Shown here piece by piece: positions 33,809 to 44,912 of a stretch of DNA of 64,000 bases. A model generated the notes under the pieces. The model was given only the letters and a program-made list of their open reading frames with translations. It did no database searches and was not told the origin of the DNA. Numbering within the stretch: the stretch's first letter is position 1; each line of letters starts with the position of its first letter. A program made the translations under genes and the position numbers. The stretch is from Bos javanicus (lineage: Eukaryota; Chordata; Mammalia; Artiodactyla; Bovidae). Location: NCBI RefSeq assembly GCF_032452875.1, contig NC_083875.1, positions 75,848,178-75,912,177 of the forward strand, written 5' to 3'.

Positions 33809-34065
33809 GTTCCCTGTCCTTTATGTGGTCATAATTCAATTATAAAATTCAAGAAATGTAACTTTCATTCAATCATTCAATACTATCATATAAAGTCCAT
33901 CTTCAAATTTTGCCAGTTATCTCAATAATACCCTTTACATAGTAGCGTTTTATTTCCTGGTTCAAGATCAGGCATCTGTTTAGGCATCTTTCTTTTCCCT
34001 CTCAGTCTGAATTAATCTGGAACATATTCTCTCCCTTTTTTGTTTTTCGTTGTGTGTGTGTATGT

Positions 34066-34188
34066 GTTGATTTTTGGTTTTGCCACGCTGTGCAGCATGT
34101 GGGATCTTAGTTCTCTGATCAGGGATGGTACCCTTGCCCTGTGCATTGGAAGTGCAGAATCTTAACTGCTGGACTGCCAGGGAAGTCC
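34066..34188 (-). mobile_element. Short tRNA-Glu-derived SINE
   Basis: Antisense copy: 'ttttggttttgccacgctgt' to 'ctggactgccagggaagtcc'. Confidence 0.82.
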
Positions 34189-34272
34189 ATTTTCCCCCCC
34201 TAATATCAGTTTTGAAGAATATAGCATAGTTTCATTCAATAGATTTTTCTTTAAATCTTTTTTTATTGAAGT

Positions 34273-34477
34273 ATGCAATGGTAAAGACTCTGCCTGCCAA
34301 GGCAAAAGACATAAGAGATCTGGGTTCAATCCCTGTGTCAGGAAGATCCCCTGGAGTAGGAAAAGGCAACCCCCTTCAGTATTCTTGCCTGGAAAATTCC
34401 ATGGACAGAGGTGCCTGGCGGGCTACAATCCATGTGGTCGCAGAGTCAGACACCACTGAGCACCCATGCACAGCACA
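34273..34477 (+). mobile_element. Bov-tA SINE lacking its first bases
   Basis: Sense copy starting at 'atggtaaagactctgcctgc', with the core 'agtattcttgcctgg' and end 'cagacaccactgagca'. The canonical 'cttccctggtggctcag' head is missing. Confidence 0.82.
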
Positions 34478-34568
34478 TGTATGGAAAAACTCACATATCT
34501 CAAGGATACACCTTGGATAGTCACAAACTAAACATATGTATGTACTCACAGGAAAAAAAAAAAAAAAG

Positions 34569-34892
34569 CAGGGACTTCCCTCGTGGTCCAGTGGTTAAGA
34601 ATCTGCTTGCCAATTCAGGGGACACAGGTTCAATTCCTGGTCCAGGAAGATCCCACATGCCACGGAGCCACTAAGCATGTGCACCCTAACTACTGAGCTC
34701 GAACTCTGGAACTCGCGAGCCACAACTATATGAAGCCCACATGTCCTAGAGCCAGTACTCCACAACCAGAGAAGCCACCAAAATGAGAAGTCCCCGCACC
34801 ACAATGAAGAATAGACCTTACTCACTGCAACAAGAGAAAGCCCAGAAGCAGTAATGAAGACCCAGTGAGGCCAAAAATAAACACAAAAATAA
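34569..34892 (+). mobile_element. CHR-type tRNA-Glu-derived SINE
   Basis: Full-length sense copy: 'gggacttccctcgtggtcca' head, 'agccacaactatatgaagcc' and 'agagaagccacc' body, A-rich tail. Confidence 0.9.
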
Positions 34893-35079
34893 GTTTTAAT
34901 TTAAAAAAACATTTTCTGCACCTTTCCAATCTCCTCTCATGCTTCCTTTTAGTCACTGCCCCGGAAAAATAACCACTGTCCTGACTTCTAATAGCATAGG
35001 TTAACTTATGCAATGCTTTTAAAGGAATTTTCACAAAAATGGCCTTGTCCTTCTTCAATATATTTTCACATGCTTGCCA

Positions 35080-35920
35080 GAATGAGTATTCTGCAACTGA
35101 AACCCTATCATGTCGCTCCTTTTAAAAACTCATCAGTGGCTGGCTACCTTGCACTTAGAATGAAATACAGACTTCTACAAGGCCATGATCAATATATTCC
35201 CTCGCTGCTGCTGCTGCTAAGTCGTTTCAGTTGTGTCCGACTCTGTGCGACCCCATAGACGGCAGCCTGCCAGGCTCCGCCATCCCTGGGATTCTCCAGG
35301 CAAGAACACCGGAGTGGGTTGCCATTTCCTTCTCCAGTGCATGAAAGTAAAAGGTGAAAGTGAAGTCGCTCAGTCGTGTCCGACTCTTAGCAACCCCATG
35401 GACTGCAGCCTACCAGGCTTCTCCGTCCATGGGATTCTCCAAGCAAGAGTACTGGAGTGGGGTGCCATTGCCTTCTCCGCCTCACTTGCTAGCCCATCTT
35501 TTTTCTCAATATTCTACCCCTTCATCACTGAGCTCCAGCAATATCCACCTTCTTTCAATTCCTTGGTTGTATCAAGTTCTCTCTTATCTCAGAGACTTGA
35601 GCCAAGCTGTTTGCTCTGCCTGGAATGCCTCTCTGAAAAATTTCCCCTTTCATCCCCCAGCTATAAGTGTAAATAACATGTCTATAGTTAGGCCTTCACT
35701 GATCACCCAACCTGAAATATGTTTTCCCTTATCTCTTCACCCCATTGATTCCCTTTTTTAGCACTTTAAAAAATGATTTTTTGTTGTTTATCAATTGTCT
35801 ATCTCTCCATCCTTGACTGTAAGTCTGTGAAAACAAGGATCAGGTGTACATGTCCAATACCCAGTACACTGTACATCCTCAGTAAGTGTTTACTGACTGT
35901 ATGATATGACCACTGTCAAC
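35080..35920 (-). mobile_element. L2 LINE remnant, antisense, split by a BOV-A2
   Basis: Antisense L2-like blocks occur on both sides of the SINE at 35203-35478 ('gaatgaaatacagacttcta', 'ttgctctgcctggaatgcct', 'ctcagtaagtgtttactgac'). Ends are approximate. Confidence 0.55.
35203..35478 (-). mobile_element. BOV-A2 (dimeric) SINE
   Basis: Two related monomers are joined: 'ctaagtcgtttcagttgtgt...' and, after the 'gcatgaaagtaaaaggtgaa' linker, 'gaagtcgctcagtcgtgtcc...'. A (CTG)n tract precedes it. It is antisense. Confidence 0.9.
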
Positions 35921-36267
35921 CTTCCAAGCTTGTCTGTCATCATTGTCTCCTTCAAACATTAAGGCCCAGCTATACTAACATACTTGGGAGTTTCCCTACT
36001 CTATCTTGCTTTCTTGTCCTGGGCTTTTGAACTTACCACCTTCTTTGCTACCAATGTTTTGATATTTTTTTCACAGCCTTATTGAGATAAAATTGATGTA
36101 TAACTGTTTAAGTTGTACAATGTGATGACATGTTGCACACATATTGCAAAATGGTTACCTCAGTAAGATTAGTTAACACATTTAACATATCCTCACCTCA
36201 CCTAATTACCATTGGTTGTTTTGATGAGAACATTTAAGATCTACTCTTATAGCTATTTTCAAATATT

Positions 36268-36757
36268 CAGTTCAGTTCAGTTGTTCAGTCATGTCCAACT
36301 CTTTGCAACCCCATGGACTGCAGCACACCAGGCCTTCCTGTCCATCACCAACTCCCAAGGTTTACTCAAATTCATGTCCATTGAGTCAGTGATGCCATCC
36401 AACCATCTCATCCTCTGTTGTCCCCTTCTCCTGCCACCCTCAATCTTTCCCAGCATCAGGGTCTTTTCAAATGAGTTAGTTCTTTGCATCAGGTGGCCAA
36501 AGTATTGGAGTTTCAGCCTCAGCATCAGTCCTTCCAATGAATATTCAGGACTGATTTCCTTTAGGATGGACTGGTTGGATCTCCTTGCTGTCCAAGGGTC
36601 TTCTCTAACACCACAGTTCAAAAGCATCAGTGCTTCGGTGCTGAGCTTTCTTTATAGTCCAACTCTCATATCCATACATGACTACTAGAAAAACCACAGC
36701 TTTGACTAGATGGACCTTTGTTGGCAAAGTAATGTCTCTGCTTTTTAATATGCTGTC
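36268..36757 (-). mobile_element. BovB LINE 3' end
   Basis: Antisense copy: 'ttcagttcagttgttcagtc' through 'ccaaccatctcatcctctg', 'tcaggtggccaaagtattgg' and 'ggacctttgttggcaaagta'. About 490 bp of 5'-truncated element inside an L1. Confidence 0.88.
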
Positions 36758-36965
36758 TACAATACAATATTTTAAACTATAGTCATCATGCTGTACACTA
36801 GATCCCTAGAACTTATTCCTCTATAACTGGAAGCTGGTACCCTTTAACCAATATCTCATTTCCCCTACCCACCAGGGCCTGGCAAACACCAATCTACTTT
36901 CTGTTTCTGAGTCTGACTTTTCTGGATTCTGCATGTCAGTGAGATACTACAGTGTTTGTTTCTTT

Positions 36966-37073
36966 TTGACCAGGCCACACAGCTTACAGGATCTCAGTTC
37001 CCTGATAAGAGATTGAACCCAGGCCATGGCAGTGAAAGTTTGGATCCTAACCGCTAAGCCATCAGGGACTCCC
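36966..37073 (-). mobile_element. Short tRNA-Glu-derived SINE
   Basis: Antisense copy: 'gaccaggccacacagcttac' to 'ctaagccatcagggactccc'. Nested in the L1. Confidence 0.78.
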
Positions 37074-37414
37074 AGACACTACAGTATTTGTCTTTCTCTG
37101 ATTTATTTCACTCAGCATAATTCCCTCAGTGTTCATCCATGTTGTCCCAAATGGCAAAATTTCCTTCTTTATAGTTGAAGAGTATTTTGATTGTTAAGTA
37201 AGGTTTCCTGGAGGATATGGGACTGGTGCTGTGTCCAGAAGTATGATTTGAGTTTGAACTGATCAAGGGAGGATATGCCATCCTGGCGGTCTGAGGAAGA
37301 CCAAAAGGGCCAGAGATTAGTCAACTTTTCATTCCACAACATCAAGGCCTGTGCTATGTCAAGGATAAAAATAAATAAGACATAATGATCACAAGCCAGA
37401 AATCTGGAATAATG

Positions 37415-37770
37415 CTCTTGCCTTTACATTTCACAGGCTGATGATCCCTGTATTAATTTAAACACAACCTCAGAGAGGTTTCTTCTGACCCTGTCTCCAT
37501 TTAAAATTGCATCCACCCCGGTGGTTTCAGTCTTGGATGTCCACTTTAATCACCTTCATTAGTACTCACCAAAACTTGCAATAATCTTATTTGTCTACTA
37601 ATTACTTGCTTTTGTCAGTTTCTGTCTCAACCATTAGAATATAAACTCCTTGAGGGCAGAACCCAGTCATTTCTGTCTCATTCACTACTGTATCCTTGGC
37701 ATTAAGCACAGGGCCTGCCATATAGCAGGTATTCAATAAATATTTGTTGAATGAGTGAATGACTTTTTAA
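37415..37770 (-). mobile_element. L2 LINE 3' end, antisense
   Basis: Ends in the diagnostic antisense L2 terminus 'caataaatatttgttgaatg', preceded by 'cacagggcctgccatatagc' and 'aaactccttgagggcagaac'. Confidence 0.78.
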
Positions 37771-38082
37771 AAATATAAATACAAATTTTATTATTTCCTC
37801 AATGTGGGAAGTATCTAAATCACAGAATTGAGGAAAATCAAATTTGTTTTACAAATCTTTGTCAAAGATCAACCAAAGTCATGTTTATAAAATGAGCAAT
37901 TTTAAATTAGAAGCCAATGTATAATGTTTGTCTTTCAGAGAAGCACTGGATATATAATCATTTTTAGCTACCTTTTCTTTTATTAACAGTGTTTGGGCAA
38001 AATAATTTTATCTTTTTTAATGCTATTTTTAAAGAAATGACAGAGGTAAGAAAATATCCTATACTCTTGAAAATATTGTTAG

Positions 38083-38205
38083 CATGGTCTTGTTTAGTTG
38101 CTAAGTCATATCTGACTCTTTTGCAACCCCATGGCCTATATCCCACCAGGCTCCCCTGTCCATGAGATTTCCCACGCAAGAATACTGGAGTGGATTGCCA
38201 TTTCC
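38083..38205 (-). mobile_element. Bov-tA SINE, truncated
   Basis: Antisense 3' half: 'gttgctaagtcatatctgac' to 'tggattgccatttcctcctc'. Confidence 0.82.
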
Positions 38206-39026
38206 TCCTCTATGAATGTCTCTTTCTTAGGAGCACCTTAGAGGCTGAGAGAAAGACATAAACAAACAGTTGCAGTAGAGCATATATGTACAGATTGTTG
38301 TGGGCACATTAGACTAGGAACAGCACGGTGGTTACAAGCAGTCACACCAAAGTGGGATGGTCAAGGTTCAACTTCAGGTTCTACCAGTCACTCACTGGGT
38401 AATCTTTAAAACTGTTCACCTCACATTAGGACTTGAACCCATGTACCAGGGCTCAAACATGGCCAGACCCCACAGTCTTCCTACTGATATCACACACCTG
38501 ATTTCAGGACTTAATGAAGCTCATCGCAGAAAGAATTATGAGTGAAAAAGTGATAGGTAAGAAGTGGATTTACTTAGAGAGAGAAACACACTCTACAGAC
38601 AGAGGGTAGACCATTTCAAAATGTGAGACTGGCCTCAAAATATGATGTGGTTAGCTTTTATAATCTGGGTAATTTCATAGGCTAATGAGCAGGAGGATTA
38701 TCCCAACTATTTTAGGGAAGGGGCAAAGATTTCCAGGAATTGGTCAACCATACACTTTTTGGTCTTTAATGGTCAGCCTAAGTTTCATGGCACCCATGGG
38801 AGTGTCATTTAGCTTGCAGATATGTTACAATGAGTATATACTGAGGCTCAACGTCTAGTGGAACTTGACTCATCCACTATGTTGGGCCCATTTGGTTCTA
38901 GTCAGTTTATATCATGTCCTTGGGCTACATCATTCTTTTAAAGTTTGTGCCTTGCCCACCTCTCTCCTGTTTCACCTTGAGTAATTTTCTTAACATCCCT
39001 AAGCCTTGGATATTTCTCTGTGCATT

Positions 39027-39231
39027 AGTTGCTCCCTCAGTCAGATCTGACTCACCGTGACCCCACAGATGGTAGCCTGCCAGGCTCCTCTGTCCATGGG
39101 ATTCTCCAGGCAATAATACTGGAATGGGTTGCCATTCCCTTCTCCAGAGGATCTTCCCAACCCAGGAACTGAACCCAGGTCTCCCGCATTGCAGGAAGAT
39201 TCTTTACTGTCTGAGCCACCAGGGAAACCCT
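39027..39231 (-). mobile_element. Bov-tA SINE
   Basis: Antisense copy: 'ccctcagtcagatctgactc' to 'ctgagccaccagggaaaccc'. It abuts the 5' end of a BovB LINE. Confidence 0.88.
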
Positions 39232-39287
39232 AGATATTTCTAGTAATGATCATGTCATGGATTCTTGTCAGAATTAAGTGAGATTAA

Positions 39288-41637
39288 CCAATACAGAATG
39301 AAGCAGGGCAAAGACTAATAGAGTTTTGACAAGAAAATGCACTGGTCATAACAAACACCCTCTTCCAACAACACAAGAGAAGACTCTATACATGGACATC
39401 ACCGGATGGTCAACACCAAAATCAGATTGATTATATTCTTTGCAGCCAAAGATGGAGAAGCTCTATACAGTCAGCAAAAACAAAACCAGCAGCTGACTGT
39501 GGCTCAGACCATGAACTCCTTATTGCCAAATTCAGACTTAAATTGAAGAAAGTAGGGAAAACCACTAGACCATTCAGGTATGACCTAAATCAAATCCCTT
39601 ATGATTATACAGTGGAAGTGAGAAATAGATTTAAGGGCCTAGATCTGATAGATAGAGTGCCTGATGAACTATGGAATGAGGTTCGTGACGTTGTACAGGA
39701 GACAGGGATCAAGACCATTCCCATAGAAAAGAAATGCAAAAAAGCAAAATGGCTGTCTGGGGAGGCCTTACAAATAGCTGTGAAAAGAAGAGAAGTGAAA
39801 AGCAAAGGAGAAAAGGAAAGATATAAACATCTGAATGCAGAGTTCCAAAGAATAGCAAGAAGAGATAAGAAAGCCTTCTTCAGCGATCAATGCAAAGAAA
39901 TAGAGGAAAACAACAGAATGGGAAAGACTAGGGATCTCTTCAAGAAAATCAGAGATACCAAAGGAACATTTCATGCAAAGATGAGCTCGATAAAGGACAG
40001 AAATGGTATGGACCTAACAGAAGCAGAAGATATTAAGAAGAGATGGCAAGAATACACAGAAGAACTGTACAAAAAAGATCTTCACGACCCAGATAATCAC
40101 GATGGTGTGATCACTGACCTAGAGCCAGACATCCTGGAATGTGAAGTCAAGTGGGCCTTAGAAAGCATCACTATGAACAAAGCTAGTGGAGGTGATGGAA
40201 TTCCAGTTGAGCTATTCCAAATCCTGAAAGATGATGCTGTGAAAGTGCTGCACTCGATATGCCAGCAAATTTGGAAAACTCAGCAGTGGCCACAAGACTG
40301 GAAAAGGTCAGTTTTCATTCCAATCCCAAAGAAAGGCAATGCCAAAGAATGCTCAAACTACTGCACAATTGCACTCATCTCACACGCTAGTAAAGTAATG
40401 CTCAAAATTCTCCAAGCCAGGCTTCAGCAATATGTGAACCGTGAATTTACTGATGTTCAAGCTGGTTTTAGAAAAGACAGAGGAACCAGAGATCAAATTG
40501 CCAACATCCGCTGGATCACAGAAAAAAGCAAGAGAGTTCCAGAAAAACATCTATTTCTGCTTTATTGACTATGCCAAAGCCTTTGACTGTGTCGATCACA
40601 ATAAACTGCGGAAAATTCTTCAATAGATGGGAATACCAGACCACCTGACCTGCCTCTTGAGAAATTTGTATGCAGGTCAGGAAGCAACAGTTAGAACTGG
40701 ACATGGAACAACAGACTGGTTCCAAATAGGAAAAGGAGTTCATCAAGGCTGTATATTGTCACCCTGTTTATTTAACTTATATGCAGAGTACATCATGAGA
40801 AACGCTGGACTGGAAGAAACACAAATTGGAATCAAGATTGCTGGGAGAAATATCAATAACCTCAGATATGCAGATGACACCACCCTTATGGCAGAAAGTG
40901 AAGAGGAACTCAAAAGCCTCTTGATGAAAGTGAAAGTGGAGAGTGAAAAAGTTGGCTTAAAGCTCAACATTCAGAAAACGAAGATCACGGCATCCGGTCC
41001 CACCACTTCCTGGGAAATAGATGGGGAAACAGTGGAAACAGTGTCAGACTTTATTTTTCTGGGCTCCAAAATCACTGCAGATGGTGACTGCAGCCATGAA
41101 ATTAAAAGACGCTTACTCCTTGGAAGGAAAGTTATGACCAACCTAGATAGCATATTCAAAAGCAGAGACATTACTTTGCCAACAAAGGTTCGTCTAGTCA
41201 AGGCTATGGTTTTTCCTGTGGTCATGTATGGATGTGAGAGTTGGACTGTGAAGAAGGCTGAGCGCCGAAGAATTGATGCTTTTGAACTGTGGTGTTGGAG
41301 AAGACTCTTGAGAGTCCCTTGTACTGCAAGGAGATCCAACCAGTCCATTCTGAAGGAGATCAGCCCCGGGATTTCTTTGGAAGGAATGATGCTAAAGCTG
41401 AAACTCCAGTACTTTGGCCACCTCATGTGAAGAGTTGACTCATTGGAAAAGACTCTGATGCTGGGAGGGATTGGGGGCAGGAGGAGAAGGGGACAACAGA
41501 GGATGAAATGGCTGGATGGCATCACTGACTTGATGGACGTGAGTCTGAGTGAACTCCGGGAATTGGTGATGGACAGGGAGGCCTGGCATGCTGCAATTCA
41601 TGGGGTCACAAAGAGTCAGACATGACTGAGGGACTGA
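39288..41637 (+). mobile_element. BovB (RTE) LINE, 5' truncated, long but broken ORF
   Basis: About 2.35 kb of the roughly 3.2-kb BovB element. It starts inside the endonuclease region, covers the whole reverse transcriptase and runs to the 3' terminus (ctgatctgatctgacc). Two long blocks are open: about 39543-40568, and 40627-41430 with the polymerase motif YADD at 40867. They are separated by a frameshift near 40525 (an A-run) and a stop at 40624; a further stop lies at about 41428. It is therefore inactive, though otherwise well preserved. BovB spread horizontally among vertebrates and supplies the machinery for Bov-tA and BOV-A2 SINEs (established knowledge). Confidence 0.92.
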
Positions 41638-41805
41638 TCTGATCTGACCACATGTGGAGAGCCTGTCATATACTGATGCACAGCAAATCTTAGCTGTTGT
41701 TTTTAAAGGAAGATTGTGCCTCCTTAGAAGCACCATTTAAGACTTACATGTATTAACATATGCAAAATGAAACAAAATAGTGGCCTCTTTAAAAAAGTCA
41801 TTCTA

Positions 41806-41902
41806 GGGAGTTCCTTCTGGCCTAATGATTAAGATTCTGCGCTTTCACTGAATGGTCCAGGTTCAATCCCTGACCAAGGAAACAATTTCCCCAAAGCCAT
41901 GC
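41806..41902 (+). mobile_element. Short tRNA-derived SINE, partial
   Basis: Sense: 'gggagttccttctggcctaa' head and 'ggttcaatccctgaccaagg' B-box part. It lies directly before an antisense BovB end. Confidence 0.7.
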
Positions 41903-41903
41903 A

Positions 41904-42645
41904 GTTCAGTTCAGTCACTCAGTCATGTCTGACTTGGCAACCCCATGGACTGCAGCAGGCCAGGCTTCCCTGTCCATCACCACCAACTCCCAGAGTTGAC
42001 TCAAACTCATGTGTCTATGGCATCACCTAGTACTCTCTAGCCAGGGCTCCTCTAAAGAATCTATTACCTTTCTTACAAAGAGAAAAGATGTGGAAATAAA
42101 TGAGAGGGAGGGTCTTTGCTTTAGAAAAGTTAATTCTGACTTTACAGAAAAACTTTTTTTTTTTTGCCGCACTGCATGGCACTGCAGCCATGAAAGTCAG
42201 TGATGCTGACTTTGAGTCAGTGATGCTATCCAACCATCTCATCCTCTGTCATCCCCTTCTCCTCCCACCTTCAATCTTTCCTACCATCATGGTCTTTTCC
42301 AATGAGTCAGGTCTTTGCATCAGGTGGCCAAAGTATTGGAGCAGCACCAGCTTCAGCATCAGTCCTTCTAATGAATATTCAGGACTGATTTCCTTTAGGA
42401 TTGACTGCTTTGATCTCCTTGCAGTCCAAGGGACTCTCAAGAGTCTTCTCCAACACCACAGTTCAAAAGCATCAATTCTTCGGCACTCAGCATCTTTATA
42501 GTCCAACGCTCACATCCATACATGACTACTGGAAAAACCACAGCCTTGACTAGATGGACCTTTGTTGGCAAAGTAATGTCTCTGATTTTAAATATTCTAC
42601 CTAGGTTGGTCATAGCTTTTCTTCCAAGGAGCAAGCATCTTTTAA
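41904..42645 (-). mobile_element. BovB LINE 3' end, antisense, split by an inserted inverted copy
   Basis: Antisense BovB runs 41904-42010 (to 'gactcaaactcatg'), is interrupted by the left arm of an inverted duplication, and resumes at about 42207 ('agtcagtgatgctatccaac') through 'ctaatgaatattcaggactg' to 'ttttaatttcatggctgcag'. The two pieces would be continuous in an ordinary copy. Confidence 0.85.
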
Positions 42646-42882
42646 TTTCATGGCTGCAGTGCCATGCAGTGTGGCAAAAAAAGAAGTTATTCTGTAAAGT
42701 CATAATTAACTTTTCTAAAGCAAAGACCCTCCCTCTCATTTATTTCCACATCTTTTCTCTTTGTAAGAAAGGTAATAGATTTTTTTAGAGGAGCCCTGGC
42801 TAAAGAGTTCTATGCTATGCTATGCTAAGTCACTTCAGTCGTGTTGGACTCTGTGACCCTACTAGGTGATGCCATAGACACT
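42011..42882. repeat. Inverted duplication: two arms of about 185 bp around a BovB core
   Basis: The left arm 42011-42195 is the reverse complement of the right arm 42646-42882. Matching landmarks are 'tgtctatggcatcacctag' against 'ctaggtgatgccatagaca', 'ccagggctcctcta' against 'tagaggagccctgg', and 'gtctttgctttagaaaagtt' against 'aacttttctaaagcaaagac'. By eye there are few substitutions, apart from an extra block of about 50 bp in the right arm (about 42811-42860). The inner ends share 'tttcatggctgcagt', which is BovB sequence on the right side only. Confidence 0.85.
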
Positions 42883-42907
42883 AGGGATAAACATCCTGTT
42901 TTCTTTG

Positions 42908-42921
42908 CCACCAGAGGGCAC
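42908..42921 (+). promoter_or_regulatory. CTCF-like core motif
   Basis: ccaccagagggcac matches the consensus CCASYAGRKGGCRS at all 14 positions. It lies in non-repeat sequence just outside the inverted duplication. Occupancy is unknown. Confidence 0.4.
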
Positions 42922-43045
42922 CAGTCAGTCAAGTCAATCTCTACCTGTCATGAAACTAAGAAAGCTCTAAGAAGCTGTTTCTGCCATTCATTATTTGTGC
43001 TGTAAAGTAGCCAAACATTATAGTAGCTTGAATACGGTTATGTAT

Positions 43046-44912
43046 AGCTGACAAAAGAAGAGAATTTAAAGACAAAGGAGAAAAGGAAAGATATACCCAT
43101 CTGAATGCAGAGTTCCAAAGAATAGCCAAGGAGAGATAAGAAAGCCTTCCTCAGTGATCAATGCAAAGAAATAGAGGAAAACAATAGAATGGGAAAGACT
43201 AGAGATCTCTTCAAGAAAATTAGAACATTTTATGCAAAGGGAACATTATGAAAAAAGGGAACATTTCATGCAAAGATGGGCACAATAAAGGACAGAAATG
43301 CTATAAACCTAACAGAAACAGAAGATATTAAGAGGTGGGAAGAATGCACAGAAGAACTATACAAAAGAAGATCTTCATGACCCAGATAACCATGATGGTG
43401 TGATCATTCATGTAGAGCCAGACATCCTGGAATATGAAGTCAAGTGGGCCTTAGGAAGCATCACTGTGAAGAAAGCTAGTGGAGGTGATGGAATTCCAGT
43501 TGAGCTATTTCAAATCCTAAAAGATGATGCTGTTAAAGTGCTGCCCTTAATATTCTAGCAAACTTGGAAAACTCAGCAGTGGCCACAGTACTGGAAAAAG
43601 TCAGTTTTCATTCCAATCCCAAAGAAAGGCAATGACAAAGAATGTCCAAACTACCACACAATTGCACTCATCTCATACACTAGCAAAATAATGCTCAAAA
43701 TTCTCCAAGCTAGGCTTCAACAGTATGTGAATCATGAACTTCCAGATGTTCAAGCTGGATTTGGAAAAGGCAGAGGAACCAGAGATCAAATTGCCAACAT
43801 CCGCTGGATCATCGAAAAAGCAAGAGAAACATCTGCTTTTTGACTAGGCCAAAGCCTTTGACCGTGTGGATCACAACAAACTGTGGAAAATTCTTCAAGA
43901 GGTGGGAATACCAGACTACCTTACCTGCCTCCTGAGAAATCTGTATGCAGGTCAAGAAGCAACAGTTAGAACCGGACAAGGCACAACAGACTGGTTCCAA
44001 ATCGGGAAAGGAGTACATCAAGGCTGTGTACTGTCACCCTGCTTATTTGACTTCTATGCAGAGTACATCATGTGAAATGCTGGGCTGGATGAAGCACAAG
44101 GTGGAATCAAGGTTGCCGGGAGAAATATCAATAACCTCAGATACGCAGATGACACCACTCTTATGGCAGAAAGCAAAGAAAAACTAAAGAACCTCTTGAT
44201 GAAAGTGAAAGAGGAGCATGAAAAAGCTGGCTTAAAACTCAACATTCAGAAAACTAAGATCATGGCATCTGGTCCCATCACTTCATGGTAAATAGATGGG
44301 TAAACAAGGGAACAGTGACACACTTTATTTTCTTGGGCTCCAAAATCACTGCAGATGCTGACTGAAGTCATGAAATTAAAAGATGCTTGCTCCTTGGAAG
44401 AAAAACGATGGCAAACCTGAATAGCATATTAAAAAGCAGAGACATTACTTTGCCAACAAAGGTCCGTCTAGTCAAAGCCATGGTTTTTCTAGTAGTCATG
44501 TATGGATGTGAGAGTTCGACAATACAGAAGGCTGAGTGCCAAAAAAATTGATATTTTTGAACTGTGGTGTTGAAAAGACTCTTGAGAGTCACTTGGACTG
44601 CAAGGACATCAAAACAGTCAATCCTAAAGGAAATCAGTACTTAAATTTGGGAAGGACTGATACTGAAGCTGAAACTCCAATACTTTGGCCACCTGATGAG
44701 AACTCACTCATTGGAAAAGACCATGATGCTGGGAAAGATTGAGGGTGGGAAGAGAAGGGGATGACAGAGGATGAGATGGTTGGATGGCATCACTGACTCG
44801 ATGAACATGAGTTTGAGCAAGCTCCCGGAGTTAGCAAGAGACAGAGAAGCCTGGCATGCTGCAGTCCATGGGGTTGCAAAGAGTCAGACACAACTGAGGG
44901 ACTGAACTGATA
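43046..44912 (+). mobile_element. Second BovB LINE copy, more decayed
   Basis: Same orientation as the copy at 39.3-41.6 kb but starting further downstream in the element. It has many frameshifts, an internal duplication near 43225-43275 ('aacattttatgcaaaggg' then 'aacatttcatgcaaagatg') and stops. Reverse transcriptase segments are recognisable, for example 43866-44075 and 'agatacgcagatgacaccac' near 44138. Confidence 0.9.

Larger units (their letters stand above)
36062..37200 (-). mobile_element. L1 LINE (old), antisense, interrupted by BovB and a SINE
   Basis: L1 antisense segments occur at about 36062-36267 ('attgagataaaattgatgta'), 36758-36965 ('atcatgctgtacactagatc') and after 37073 ('ttatttcactcagcataatt'). 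They read as one element split by an antisense BovB 3' end and a tRNA-derived SINE. Confidence 0.7.

Noticed and set aside
39543..41430. 341- and 267-codon frames as host genes
   Set aside because: They are the reverse-transcriptase region of a BovB LINE (YADD motif), broken by a frameshift and stops.
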